A stretch of 17,227 bases of DNA from Ophiosphaerella korrae (taxonomy: Eukaryota > Ascomycota > Dothideomycetes > Pleosporales > Phaeosphaeriaceae): contig JALNQF010000675.1 in NCBI GenBank assembly GCA_028456385.1, forward strand, positions 1-17,227. The letters are read 5' to 3'. The notes under the pieces were generated by a model that had not been told where the DNA came from, searched no databases, and worked only from the letters and a program-made list of their open reading frames with translations. Of this stretch, positions 1-9,079 are shown in pieces. The stretch's first letter is position 1. Each line of letters begins with the position of its first letter. A program made the position numbers and the translations under genes.

Positions 1-570
1 TTAGTATATAAGAGACTTAAAATAAGCCTCTAGCGTACTCTTGTCTTAGCTATATATTCTATATATCTACGTAACGTAAGCGCGTTATTACTCTCTTATT
101 TTTACCTATAACAAGTCTAATTATTTACTAATTATTATAGAAGATTATCTAAGTAGCTCCTAGGTCTAATATAAGCTCTTAAAAGAGCCTTTTTAGTACT
201 ATTACCTCTTTACTTACGTACTTAAGCGTAAGTAGCTTAGCTTTAGTAGTAGAAGTAGTTACTATAGCTTGTTACGCTACTTTCTATATTACTACTCTAC
301 TAAAGAGTATTACAATATAGCTATAAGATAAGTAGCGCGTTACTAAATTGTTAGTAAATAACGCGTCTTTATATATAAGTAGCTTAGTGTCTTACTACTT
401 ACTATCTTACTACTTGCTATCTTACTACTAGCTATCTTACTACTTACTATACTAAACTAATAGGTACTAAGTTCTATATAAGTAAATAATAACTTAGTTT
501 ACTACTTTAAGATACTTTTAGCTTAGATTTATAAGATATTAAGAGAGCTTAGTAGCTATAAATATAACGT
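1..570 (-). pseudogene. pol: copia RNase H domain, 3' end cut by window edge
   Basis: This is the RNase H part of the copia polyprotein, which would degrade the RNA strand of the RNA/DNA hybrid. On the minus strand 265-224 reads VTTSTTKAKLLTL, close to the copia RNase H signature (S-S/T-x-E-A-E). Two Glu-to-Lys changes there fit G-to-A mutation. At 84-51 the frame reads like the copia motif before the C-terminus (K-L-R-H-V-D-I, then L-R-Q-E). At 610-545 the S-I-L-Y segment that opens this domain is seen. Stops interrupt the frame many times. A 15-bp tandem repeat (391-450) lies inside and encodes a five-residue repeat in the same frame. The last residues of the protein are outside the window. 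Confidence 0.85.
391..450. repeat. 15-bp tandem repeat, four copies, in RNase H coding frame
   Basis: Four adjacent 15-bp units (391-405, 406-420, 421-435, 436-450) share the pattern CTTACTACT(T/A)(A/G)CTAT. The first and last are identical and the middle two differ by one or two bases. On the minus strand, in the pol frame, each unit encodes D-S-K followed by two codons that are now stops, so the array would be a four-fold pentapeptide insert in RNase H. Being a multiple of three, it keeps the frame. Confidence 0.85.
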
Positions 571-1440
571 CTAGTTGCACTATTATTACTATATACAAGA
601 TAGATTCTACTTACTCCTAGTAGTCTTTAATTTTATACTTTAAAGCTTCTCCTTTACTTAGCTACAGCTCTTCTACTAGTAATAGAGTTACTAGAAAGCT
701 TGTAGAGCCTATAAGATTAAACTTTTTTACTATCTTATTAATATACTTATTGTAGATAAGTGTAATAGTCTTATCTAGCTAACTCTATATTACTTGTACG
801 CCTAGGAACTAGCTTACTAGGCCTTTGTCTTCTATATTGTAAGCTCGTTTAATTCTTTTAATAATTTAGCGAGCTTCTAATTAGTAGATTTTATAATATA
901 TTACTAATATATTGTTAACGTAGAAGAGAAGGAGTATTTTACACTCTTTATTGTAGAATAAGTATAGCTCTTCTTTTAAGACTATAAGACTAGCTTATTT
1001 AAGTATTCTTAAGAGCTCTTTATACTAAAGGAGTAGCGAGTCTTTAAGGCTATATAGTACTTAATTAAGCTTAACGTACTTACTAGCTACTTTAAACCTA
1101 TCTAGGAGCTTATAGATAACTACTAGTTAATAATCTCTATATACGTAGAGGAAAGCTCTAATAATGTTATACTAAGCTACTTCTAGGTTAAACTTAGCTG
1201 TAATTGCTATTGTAGTTTAAAACAAGCGCGCTACTAACGTAGTAGTATAAGTTAATTATATTAAATTAATTATTTAGAAGTCTCTACGTACTATAATCTA
1301 AGCTTTATACTTAAGAAAGTAGCTATCTTAGTTAAGTTTGTATATAAAAACCTACTTTAGAGGTAGTAGCTAATTGCTTAATTATAAGCGCTCTATCTCC
1401 TCCTAGGTACTAGCTACTAGTAGCGTATTAATCTCTTTCT
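571..1440 (-). pseudogene. pol: copia reverse transcriptase domain, inactive
   Basis: This is the RT domain of the copia polyprotein, recognised by motifs in order on the minus strand. At about 1430-1410 is K-E-I-N-T-L-L, matching the K/E-E-(I/L)-x-x-L entry to copia RT. At 1165-1148 is a (V/I)-x-A-F-L segment corresponding to the D-V-x-N-A-F-L block. At 1060-1037 is VLYSLKDS, close to the copia A-L-Y-G-L-K-Q/D-S block. At 922-911 is YVNN where YVDD is expected, followed by an I-L-V stretch. About 120 bases further on is a V-S-x-F-L-G-V-Q-V segment matching the F-L-G-I block. Both catalytic Asp codons of the box have become Asn (GAC/GAT to AAC/AAT), as G-to-A mutation would do. Stops occur throughout. 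Confidence 0.9.
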
Positions 1441-2399
1441 AAGCTACTTATTTAAAGAGCTACCTATATAGGTATATATATAGGTGCTTCTAATTTTGTA
1501 GTAGTAGTAAGAGCTTATCTTAATATAGATAAGCTTGTAGTTATAGCTTAAGCTAAGTAGCTACTACGATTATAGTGTTTACTATAGCAAGCTCTATATT
1601 TAGGTTATAGTCTATTAGTACTTGTAGGAGTAGCTCGTCTAGTATACTACTCTATTTACTCTACTTAGGTTTATATAATAATAAGTAAGCGCTTAAGCTT
1701 TTAGCGCTATTATCTAGCTTATTATTTTAGAGTCTTTAGCTTAATTGCGTTAGCGCTAGCTATTACTAGCGTATACGCTACTAATAAGCTCTAACTATAT
1801 TATTTAGAGCTATATAAGATATAGCTACTTAATAAGAGATAGTATCTACTTTATTTAGAGCTATAGAAGCTATAGCTACTTAAGGAGAGGTAGTTTAATA
1901 AGTAGTAGTTTAATTCGAACTCTTATCTATTAGCTACTCTAAGGCGCTCGCTTCTCTAGTTAATTGTAATTCCTAGGAGCTTTTAGATACTTTACTATAT
2001 TAATTTCTATAATTAATATTAGTACCTATATACTAAACTCCTCTAGGTTTAGGTATTTACTCTAGAGTTTAAAGGCTACTAAGCTTAGGTTACTCTATAT
2101 AGATTTTATATAGTTTACTAGCTAAGCTTACTACTTATATAGGGTCTACTCCTTATTCTACTAAGATAGCTAGCTAGCTAGCCTAGCTTTTAGTATTACG
2201 TAGAGCTCTACCCCTTAGATTCTACTCTAGGTGCTCGCCTTACTAGTAGCTTTCTAGGATTTAAGCTGCTTCGTAGAGCTAGTTATATATATTATTCTAG
2301 GTCTCTCTTACGTTGCGCGTTACGTCTTTATATAATACGTTAATAAGTTTTTAAATCTCTAGCTTTAGGAGCTCTTAATAAGCTTTACTCCTTTTGTTA
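1441..2399 (-). pseudogene. pol: copia linker between integrase and reverse transcriptase
   Basis: This is in the same minus-strand frame as the integrase C-terminus upstream and RT downstream. I recognise no motif. The translation is low in complexity, rich in Leu, Ser, Lys and Ala, with many stops. Copia polyproteins usually have a long, poorly conserved linker here, and the position alone supports the call. Over 900 bases is long but not unusual for fungal copia elements. There is no sign of a separate gene on either strand. Confidence 0.6.
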
Positions 2400-2616
2400 T
2401 AGAAGAGCTACTTATTAAACGTTACGTTACGCGTTATAATTACCTAATCTAATTCTAGGACCTATATCCTATATATATTAGATACTCTATATCCTACTAG
2501 ATATCTAATATAGCTCTAAGAGCTTATTTTAAAGCCTCTCTTATTATGCCTAGCTACTTACTCTTTATTAAGTAGATATACGTAGTAGCTATAAGCGTAT
2601 ACTCTACTCTAATCTA
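2400..2616 (-). pseudogene. pol: copia integrase C-terminal segment, left of the gypsy insertion
   Basis: In the minus-strand frame this reads R-H-N-K-R-G-F-K-I, then LVGY (2500-2489), then S-N-I-Y-R, then V-I-I-T-R-N-V-T-F (2443-2417). These match the integrase/polyprotein segment of copia elements in which a K-x-G/R...L-V-G-Y...Y-R-(V/I)-W block precedes V-I-x-x-R-D-V-x-F. The segment begins exactly at the gypsy LTR. Its upstream continuation is at 9654, beyond the inserted element, in frame once one copy of the 5-bp duplication is removed. Confidence 0.85.
2612..2616. repeat. left target-site duplication ATCTA
   Basis: ATCTA directly precedes the TGTTA start of the left LTR and is repeated at 9654-9658, directly after the right LTR. 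A 5-bp duplication is usual for Ty3/gypsy integration. It is perfect even though the surroundings are heavily mutated. Confidence 0.92.
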
Positions 2617-3046
2617 TGTTATAGGCGTAATAGAAGAAATCGAGATAGAACTAATTAGTCCTAGTCTAGGCGCTAACAAAGTATAGGACGAGTAGAGTAA
2701 CGACCTTAATTAGGAAACTACGTATAATTAAGATACCTAGAGTAATCTATAATCTATAGACTCTTAGTAGTAGTAGATTATAGATTAAGCTAATCTATAA
2801 TCTATTAATCTTAGTAAACATAGATTACAGATTATAGTAAGTATATAGTTATTAGTAATACGCATTATTAGGATAGTATTAGCAATTTAATCCTTTAACT
2901 ATAGAACGCTAATACAAGATAGTTATAAAACATCTTCTATTATTTATAGTTATTACAAATTACCTCTAAGCTTTTACTATTACCTTGTAATCTACTAACC
3001 CCCTTTAAGATAGGTACCTATAGTTAACGATAGGCAGCTTATTACA
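2617..3046 (+). repeat. 5' LTR of inner gypsy element, 430 bp
   Basis: It starts TGTTATAGGCG and ends TTATTACA, giving the usual TG...CA ends. It matches 9224-9653 over its full length without gaps. I count about 26 differences by eye, all transitions. It would hold the promoter and polyadenylation signals, but I cannot place them. A cluster of inverted repeats occupies 2743-2836. Confidence 0.95.
2743..2836. repeat. inverted-repeat cluster inside the LTR
   Basis: The 14-mer TAATCTATAATCTA occurs at 2743-2756 and 2791-2804. Its exact reverse complement TAGATTATAGATTA is at 2774-2787, and a near copy is at 2821-2836. The order is forward, reverse, forward, reverse, so several stem-loops are possible. 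The same cluster is at 9350-9443 in the other LTR, and a degraded form is in the LTR at 16723-17150. The role is unknown. Confidence 0.85.
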
Positions 3047-3107
3047 CCTTACTAATTTAGTTATTATAAGAAGTAAAGCGTAAGTAGCGCGCGGTCTAGC
3101 TAACACG
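3047..3107 (+). other. short leader and expected primer-binding site
   Basis: This lies between the LTR end and the likely gag start. A primer-binding site should begin within a few bases of 3047, but I see no clear match to a tRNA 3' end starting TGG. RIP may have destroyed it, or the family may self-prime. Confidence 0.4.
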
Positions 3108-4199
3108 ATAGTAGAAAGTTTAACTAAAAAAGGAAGTAAAGTACCTCTAAGTAGTTACAAGTTAGACAATATAGTATAGAGAGACGTTAAGAACTATATA
3201 AACGACCTAATCTCTAAAAAAGAAGATATAAAGATAGTAATTAACGCCTTAGAAATATAGAATAAGGAACTACAAGATTATATAAAATAGAACAAAGTAC
3301 AAATTAAAGCTATTATTAAAGGATAAAACTAGATAGAACTAATTACGCAACGCCTAGAGATAAGCGCGACAAAGAAACTACTAAAGATACCTGTACTTAA
3401 GAAGTTTAATAGAACAAGAGAAAAACTAAGACCCTTTATTATATTAGCACAACTCTAGATAGATGTACAAGTACTATACTTTAACATAGAAGAAAAGAAG
3501 GTAATATATATTAGATTGCACTTTAAAGAAGACGTAATAAGATAGTATAAGCCTTATTAGATAAATTACACGATATACTCTCTAATAACATAAAAAGACA
3601 AAACTAGAGCTATCTTTAGAAGTTATAAATACTTTACTAAACAAATAAGAGTAGTATTTAGAGATATAGATGTTACCTAATAAGCTAAAGAGTAACTAGA
3701 GAAGCTTATATAGAATTAGAGTGTTCTAAAGTACGTATTATAGTTTAAACAACTATTACAAAATATAGAATAGAATAAGTTAGCTTTAATATTACAATTT
3801 AAACAAGGACTTAACTCTAAAATCTAATATAAGATAATATATATAGAGAAACTATAAACACTAGAAGCCTTAAAGCAATAGGCAATATAAATTAACGATA
3901 ATCTTCGAGAATAGAAGAAGAATAAATATAGAGGTTACACCTAGAACTATAATAAGGGAGACCCTATAGTCCTTAATACTAATAAGGATAGAAAGAAGAA
4001 AAAGAACAAAGACTTTACGTACTTTAACTATAGTAAACTAGGCTACTATATAAGGAATTGTAGATCTAAGTTAAAGAAAGATATAGTATATTATAAATAT
4101 AGAAAACTAAGACACTTTGTAAAAGACTACAAGAATAAGGACCTAAAGAAAGAAACTTAGTTAAAAATAACTAAGAAGAAGAAAGAAGTACTATAAGTA
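3108..4199 (+). pseudogene. gag: gypsy gag: capsid and double zinc-knuckle nucleocapsid
   Basis: This is the structural protein that would form the virus-like particle and bind element RNA. The frame is open from the start region apart from RIP-type stops. The likely start is the ATA at 3108 (an ATG mutated at its third base), followed by V-E-S-L-T-K; this is an inference. A retrotransposon capsid segment is visible near 3385-3420 (K-K-F-N-R-T-R-E-K-L-R-P-F). Two CCHC knuckles follow. At 4020-4061 it reads YFNYSKLGYYIRNC, with two Cys and the His now Tyr. At 4089-4130 it reads YYKYRKLRHFVKDY, with all three Cys now Tyr. Each change is a single transition. The gag/pol boundary is not visible because the frame continues. 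Confidence 0.85.
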
Positions 4200-5319
4200 T
4201 AGGCTAAACCTTAAGAGAAGGTAGCTAGAAGTAAAGAAGTATAATATATAATACTCTATTAGACCTTTTGTTATAACAATAACTACTATATATATTTTTC
4301 TAGTAAATAAAGAGTAGTATAGTTCCTATAGAAGTATAGATACAAAGTAGTAGTAATAAAGGAAGATAGAATAAAAGCTTAGCTAAAAGATATAGCCTAA
4401 GTAATAGACCTACTAATAGAAGATTTAGAAGGAGAAGAGCCTCTAGTACTATTAATCTAGGCTAATAGACTAGCACTAGATAAAGAGACTACTACAGCTC
4501 CCTCTAAAGGACTACGAGGAAGCAAGAGACAAGTTAGTATAAGAGATATAGAATATACCTAGCTAATAATATATAGTTATAATAGCTATACTATAATAGA
4601 TATAGAGGAACGAGACAAAGAATAGAAGTTCGTTTAGAAATACTTACTAGTTATAAGTATAGAGGAAGCGTATAAAGACTAGAAAGAACGCAATCCTAAA
4701 GAAATAAAGTTTATACTATTTTAAGAATAGATAAAGTAATATATAGTTATAGTAGGAAGAATACCTATATAAAAAGAATAGTAATACCTTGTAAGAGAGA
4801 CGCGATAAATTAACAAAGCCTATACACTAAGAATACTAGTAGTATACTATATCCTAATAATAGATACACCTAGTAGAAGTAAATACTAGGAAGGAGATAA
4901 CAAAATAACAGACCTAAAACATCTAGTATACTTTAAAGTATTATAGATATTATACTTAGATAAGAATTACATTATACACAGAAACTCTAAAGTAAATAAT
5001 AACGTATAGCTTATAAAGAGAAGAGGCTATAACTATACAAGAGTAATTATAGTAGAAGATATCTAAGGATAGGAAATAACTCTAGAAGATAGATATGTAG
5101 TAGTAAGACCTAGCCTAAAATTATCTAAGAAATGCGTCTAAGGAGGACTATAGTATAAATATATATATAACGAGTGTCTAAAATACAAAGAATATAAATT
5201 TAAAGTAGGCCTATAGCCCTAGAAAGATAGATAATTTAATAAATTACTAAAGTAAGAAAGGCTAGAAGGTATAGGAGGCCTACACATTACGAAAATAGGT
5301 ATATACTAAAGAAAGAAAG
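4200..5319 (+). pseudogene. unassigned segment between gag zinc knuckles and protease
   Basis: About 370 codons in the same frame as gag and protease, with no motif I recognise. The first half is acidic and low in complexity. The second half, from about 4845, aligns codon for codon with the second gypsy copy (12334-12820) and has a recognisable composition, with clusters such as YNECLKYKEYKF near 5170-5205. Gypsy elements often have only a short spacer here, so this is unusually long. It could be a gag C-terminal extension, a protease prodomain, or a family-specific domain. Stops are of the RIP type. Confidence 0.55.
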
Positions 5320-5799
5320 TATAATTAATAATTAATAGTAGAGCTACAAGAAACTTTATATTAAAGAAGTTTGTAGAAATATAGGGAATAAAGTATATAA
5401 TAAAGAAATACCCTTAATAACTAAGTACGATTAAAGGAAAACTATTTTAGGAACTAATATAGTTTAAGATAGTACCTTTAACACTAAGGTTAGAAAGACT
5501 AGAAATCTAGAATATAGTTATAGATATAATAACAATTAATAATAAACAAGATATAATATTAGGTATACTATAGTTACAAATAACTAACCTATATATTAAT
5601 TAGAGAATAGGAAAAATTAGTTATAGTAAAACTAATATACTAAAAGCTAACATAAGCACTTATAAAAGAGAATTCCTAGAAGAATATAAAAAATAAGAAA
5701 AGTAGCTTATAGAGCTAGAAGACTACCTTCTAGAACACTAAATATAGGACTTAGTAATAGAACTAGAAGAAGAAAAGAATATAGGATAGAGCCTAGTCT
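5320..5799 (+). pseudogene. pol: gypsy aspartic protease domain, inactive
   Basis: This would cleave the Gag-Pol polyprotein. At 5334-5360 it reads NSRATRNFI, where retroviral-type proteases of Ty3 elements have D-S-G-A-T plus a hydrophobic segment. The catalytic Asp is now Asn (AAT) and the Gly is now Arg (AGA), both G-to-A changes. Downstream a hydrophobic I-I-L-G-I-L segment near 5550-5570 matches the second conserved strand of the family. The second copy carries the same two substitutions at 12823. The end of the domain is approximate. Confidence 0.85.
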
Positions 5800-6560
5800 A
5801 CTAAAAAATAGAAGAAGAATCTAAGATTAAACGATTATTTATACAAAATGCAATAAAGAAAGGATAAATAAGAGAATCTAAATCCTTAGTAGTACATAGA
5901 TTAATATTTATAGACAAAAAAGAGATAAGTAATAAAAGACCCTACGTAGATTTTAGAAAAACTAACGCAATTATAAACAAGAACTAATACCTACTACTAC
6001 AAATAGATAAAATACAAGATAAGCTATAAAAAGTAAAGATCTTTACAAAACTAGATATATAAAACGTATACTACTAGATTAGAATTAAGAAAGAAGATAA
6101 GTAGAAAATAGCGTTTAGAACATAATATAGACTATATAAATACTTAGTTATGCTATTTAGCTTAATAAATGTACTAGCAGCATTCTAAGAAAGAATTAAT
6201 ATAGTACTAAGAGAGTACTTAGATATATTTATATTCGCATACTTAGACAACATCCTTATATTCTTAGAAGTAGAGGAAGAATACGTACAACATATATACA
6301 AAGTGCTAAAGAAACTAGTAGAAGCTAAAATATTTCTTAAGATAAGAAAATGCGAGTTCTATATAAAGGAAATAGATTTCCTTAGATTTATTATTAAACT
6401 AGGAAAAATCAAGATTAACCTAGAAAAGATTAACTTAATTAACAAATAGCTAACACTAAAGAACCTAAAAGAGGTACAACAATTTTATAGGCTAGCTAAC
6501 TTTTATAGAAAGTTAATAGTAAGATAGTCTAAAGATATAGAACTAATAATAAAACTTATA
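5800..6560 (+). pseudogene. pol: gypsy reverse transcriptase domain, inactive
   Basis: Motifs appear in order in one frame. A R-P-Y-V-D-F-R-K-T-N segment near 5935-5970 matches R-x-C-V-D-Y-R-x-L-N. FTKLDI is at 6042-6059, with the first catalytic Asp intact at 6054. K-I-A-F-R-T is near 6105-6120. Y-L-V-M-L-F-S-L-I-N-V-L-A-A-F is near 6145-6185. YLDN is at 6240-6251, where YLDD is expected. The last Asp of the box is Asn (AAC), a G-to-A change. Downstream K-C-E-F near 6350 is the usual thumb-region block. In-frame stops are at Gln/Trp positions. The match to Ty3/gypsy RT is unmistakable. Confidence 0.95.
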
Positions 6561-7190
6561 AAAAAGGACACGCTGTTTAAATAGATAAAAGAATACAATA
6601 AAGTATTTAACAAGATTAAAAAGAAGTTTATAGAAAACCTAGTTATTAGAATATATAATCTAGACCTACTAGTAATAGTAAAAACAGACGTATCTAACTT
6701 AGTCTATAGAATAGCACTAATACAAGAAGACCTAGAAACTAAAAAGGAATACTTAGTTAAATACTTCTCTAAGAAGATAAAAATAGTAGAACTTAATTAC
6801 CTAATCTATAATAAAGAGATACTAGTAATCTATAAAGTATTTAAATAATAGAGAGTATACCTATAAGGAGTAAAGTACTAGACGAAGGTCTATATAGACT
6901 ACAAGAATCTTATAGGATTTATAACAAATAAAGAATTGTTATAACGCTATACAAGATAGTAGGAATACTTATTAATATTTAATATAGAAATTATATATAC
7001 AAAAGGGAAAGACAACTAATTTATAGACGCTCTAAGTAGAAGACTAGACTTACAAGAAGAAGTAAGCGTTACTAGTATAGTTCTAGTTAAGAACAAGGAA
7101 AGATATTTAGTCTTAAACACACCTAAAATAGCTGTAATACTTAAGAGGACAAGTAATAAGCTAAACAAATAGATTTAGAAAATAATACAA
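6561..7190 (+). pseudogene. pol: gypsy RNase H domain and tether, inactive
   Basis: This follows RT in the same frame. At 6684-6720 it reads T-D-V-S-N-L-V-Y-R-I-A-L, matching the T-D-A-S-D-x-x-x-G start of Ty3 RNase H. The first catalytic Asp (6687) is intact, but the later Asp and the Gly are changed to Asn and Arg. Y-F-S-K-K then V-E-L-N-Y (Glu at 6789 intact) and Y-N-K-E follow, the last with Asp to Asn. Near 7020 an F-I-D-A-L-S-R segment matches the D-x-L-S-R block that closes the family's RNase H before the tether to integrase. Confidence 0.88.
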
Positions 7191-8130
7191 GAAGTATTTA
7201 AAGAAACAGAAAAACTTAAAATCTAAGATGGATTTACATAAGTATATAGAAGAACATATATTCTAGGAAAAATTTAAAGGGAATTTATACAACAATTTTA
7301 TAAATTACTAGTATATAGTTACTAAGGTATTAAGAAAACATTAGATAGACTACTACAAGATTACTACATTCTAAAAGCAAGACAACTAGTAATAGAGGTA
7401 CTATAAGACTATATAGAATATTAAAGGAATAAATATAATAGATATATACTATATAGAATACTATAACTAGTAGAAGTACTAGAACAACTATAGAGAGTTA
7501 TTACAATAGACTTTATTACAAAGTTACCTAAGTCTAAAGATCTAATATTAAGAGTTAAATATAACAGAATCCTAATAATAGTAGATAAACTTATAAAGTA
7601 TACATACTTTAGACTATATAAAGAAAAAAGTAGGATAGAGGTTGTAGTACACTAGGTTCTAGAAACCGTAATTAGTTAATATAGACTACTAGATAAGATT
7701 ATTATAGATAGAGATGTACGATATATATTAAAACTATAGGGAACAATAATAGCGCAATTAGGAATACAACACGCGATATCTACAGCATATTATCTATAAA
7801 TAGATAGACAATTAGAATAAATAAATTAGATAGTAGAATAGTACTTAAGATGCTACCTTAACTACAACTAGAACAACTAGGTATAGCTACTACCTATAGC
7901 ATAATTAGTATACAACAGCGTAAAAAATATAGTAATAGGAGTATTACTCTTTTTTACAAACTATAGATTTAAGCCTAATATATATTAGACACTATAGAAT
8001 TAAATATCTTAGTCTCTAAGAGGAGAAAACTTTACTAATAGACTTAGAGATATACACAACTAATTAAGACAAGATACAGAATTCCTATATAATTAAATAG
8101 CGAAGTACTACAACAAGAAGTATAAAGAAA
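7191..8130 (+). pseudogene. pol: gypsy integrase: zinc domain and DDE core
   Basis: This would insert the cDNA into the genome. The HHCC zinc domain is recognisable but ruined. At 7308-7330 both His are Tyr (7314 and 7320). At 7410-7421 the C-x2-C pair is Y-x2-Y, next to R-N-K. The core keeps all three acidic residues: Asp at 7509 (T-I-D-F-I-T-K-L-P), Asp at 7707 (I-D-R-D) and Glu at 7815 (D-R-Q-L-E). The last two are 36 codons apart, giving the classical D-35-E spacing. S-T-A-Y precedes the Glu, as expected for S-T-A-Y-H-P-Q-T-D-G. Stops interrupt the frame. Confidence 0.93.
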
Positions 8131-8384
8131 GACCCTAATTTAAAAAGAGAGAAAAAGTATAGTTAGTACGCAAGAATATTAAGAGTAAACAACCTAGTTT
8201 AAAATTAGACTACGTTAAGATAAGACTATACAAGATTAAAAGAGAAGTTATACTAGTTATATTTAAACTAAAACTACTAAATAAAATAAAGATACACTTA
8301 ACTTTCTACGTAGTACTACTTAAGACAGTACTATAGAACGTAGAACTACTAGTGTACAAAGTAGACACGTATAGAGAATAGGAA
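8131..8384 (+). pseudogene. pol: integrase C-terminal GPY/F-like module
   Basis: In the same frame, the segment K-L-D-Y-V-K-I-R-L-Y-K-I near 8205-8240 corresponds to the K-L-x-x-x-x-x-G-P-(Y/F)-x-I module that follows the core in chromovirus integrases. Gly to Arg and Pro to Leu are both transitions. The sequence then runs to H-L-T-F-Y-V-V-L-L-K, matching H-P-x-F-H-V-S-x-L-K, the usual end of this module. Confidence 0.75.
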
Positions 8385-8579
8385 GAATAAGAAGTTAAGA
8401 AAATCTTAGTATACTAGTTCTATAATAGTAAGAACTACTACCTAGTAGAATAGATAGGTATAGACGAGAAAGGACAACTATAGGAAAAAATATAGGAACT
8501 AGAAGACAATCTTAACTACCCTAAGAAATTAGAGGAGTTCTAAAATTAAAACCCTCTAGAACGCCTAGTAGCAAACTAA
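8385..8579 (+). pseudogene. pol: C-terminal chromodomain and end of the polyprotein
   Basis: From 8391 the frame reads E-V-K-K-I-L, then a Y-Y-L-V-E-stop-I-G block, then a stretch ending E-L-E-D-N-L. This is the chromodomain pattern (E-V-E-x-I-L...Y-x-V-K-W-x-G...W-E-P...E-L), with the Trp codons now stops. Chromodomains on integrase are known to bind modified histone H3 and steer insertion to heterochromatin. The true stop is uncertain: TAA at 8541 or 8547 could be mutated Gln codons, and the longest option ends at 8579. The second copy shows the same layout. Confidence 0.85.
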
Positions 8580-8589
8580 GAGAATTAAT

Positions 8590-8851
8590 ATTACTAACGA
8601 TAGATAAAGAGATAATAAGGACGTCTAGCGTAGGACCTACTATAGCAACACTAAACGCCTTATCTAGATCTAGCTTAGCTTCTAGAGCTACTAACTACTT
8701 AGCTAATTTCTTATTATTTAAGGCCTTTATCTTACAAAGACGAGAGAGATAAGCCTAATTCTTTACTAGCTTACTCTACGCAAGCTCTTAGATACGCTTA
8801 CGCTTAGCTTTAGCTTCTATAATTTAAGATAGTAATTTCTCTTAAGTCTAG
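8590..8851 (-). pseudogene. possible antisense Lys/Glu-rich coding remnant
   Basis: Read on the minus strand with triplets starting at positions congruent to 1 mod 3, this gives a charged, helix-like translation rich in Ala, Lys, Glu and Leu (for example CKIKALNNKKLAK near 8735-8695), interrupted only by RIP-type stops. The second copy gives a related translation at about 16110-16362. Length differences between the copies appear to be whole codons, four before the shared K-I-K-A-L-N-N-K-K and two after it. I recognise no family. The pattern could be chance, since the copies share ancestry and one 27-bp stretch (8708-8734) is identical. Confidence 0.35.
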
Positions 8852-9079
8852 TTAATAGCTTTCCCTATTATTATTAAGCCTAGACGTAAGAATAAGCGTA
8901 ATAAACATATACTTAGAAAGAGAAATACTAGATACGTTATAAGAACTATATATATTTATATAAATATATACTTTATAAGCCTTACTATTATTCGCGGAAA
9001 TAATATAAAGAAGAGACTTAGGGTTTAACTTAGGAGAAGTATAATAAGAACAAGGAAATATTTTAATACTATTGCGCAA
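8852..9079 (-). CDS. antisense open frame, 75 codons, conserved in the second gypsy copy
   Basis: From ATG at 9079 to TAA at 8854-8852 there is no internal stop. The frame stays open back to a stop at 9146-9148, 97 codons in all. This is striking where every other frame is stop-filled. The translation is rich in Ser, Tyr, Ile, Asn and Leu, and I recognise no domain. The second copy has the same frame open over 76 codons (16366-16593) and ends at the same R-E-S-Y-stop. Aligned translations differ by substitutions and whole-codon gaps. A small antisense gene carried by the element is possible. Alternatively, a stretch with no Gln or Trp codons cannot gain RIP stops and looks open by chance. The final TAA could also be a mutated CAA. 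Confidence 0.35.
   Translation of the reverse strand: MRNSIKIFPCSYYTSPKLNPKSLLYIISANNSKAYKVYIYINIYSSYNVSSISLSKYMFITLILTSRLNNNRESY

Noticed and set aside
391..450. CRISPR-like repeat array
   Set aside because: The 15-bp units are directly adjacent with no spacers and lie in the copia coding frame.
1..2616. A third gypsy element on the minus strand
   Set aside because: Integrase motifs precede RT, and the active site is YVDD-like with VLYSLKDS, so it is copia.
3047..3066. A tRNA primer-binding site of the inner gypsy
   Set aside because: No stretch starting TGG or a RIP derivative matches a tRNA 3' end well enough to call.
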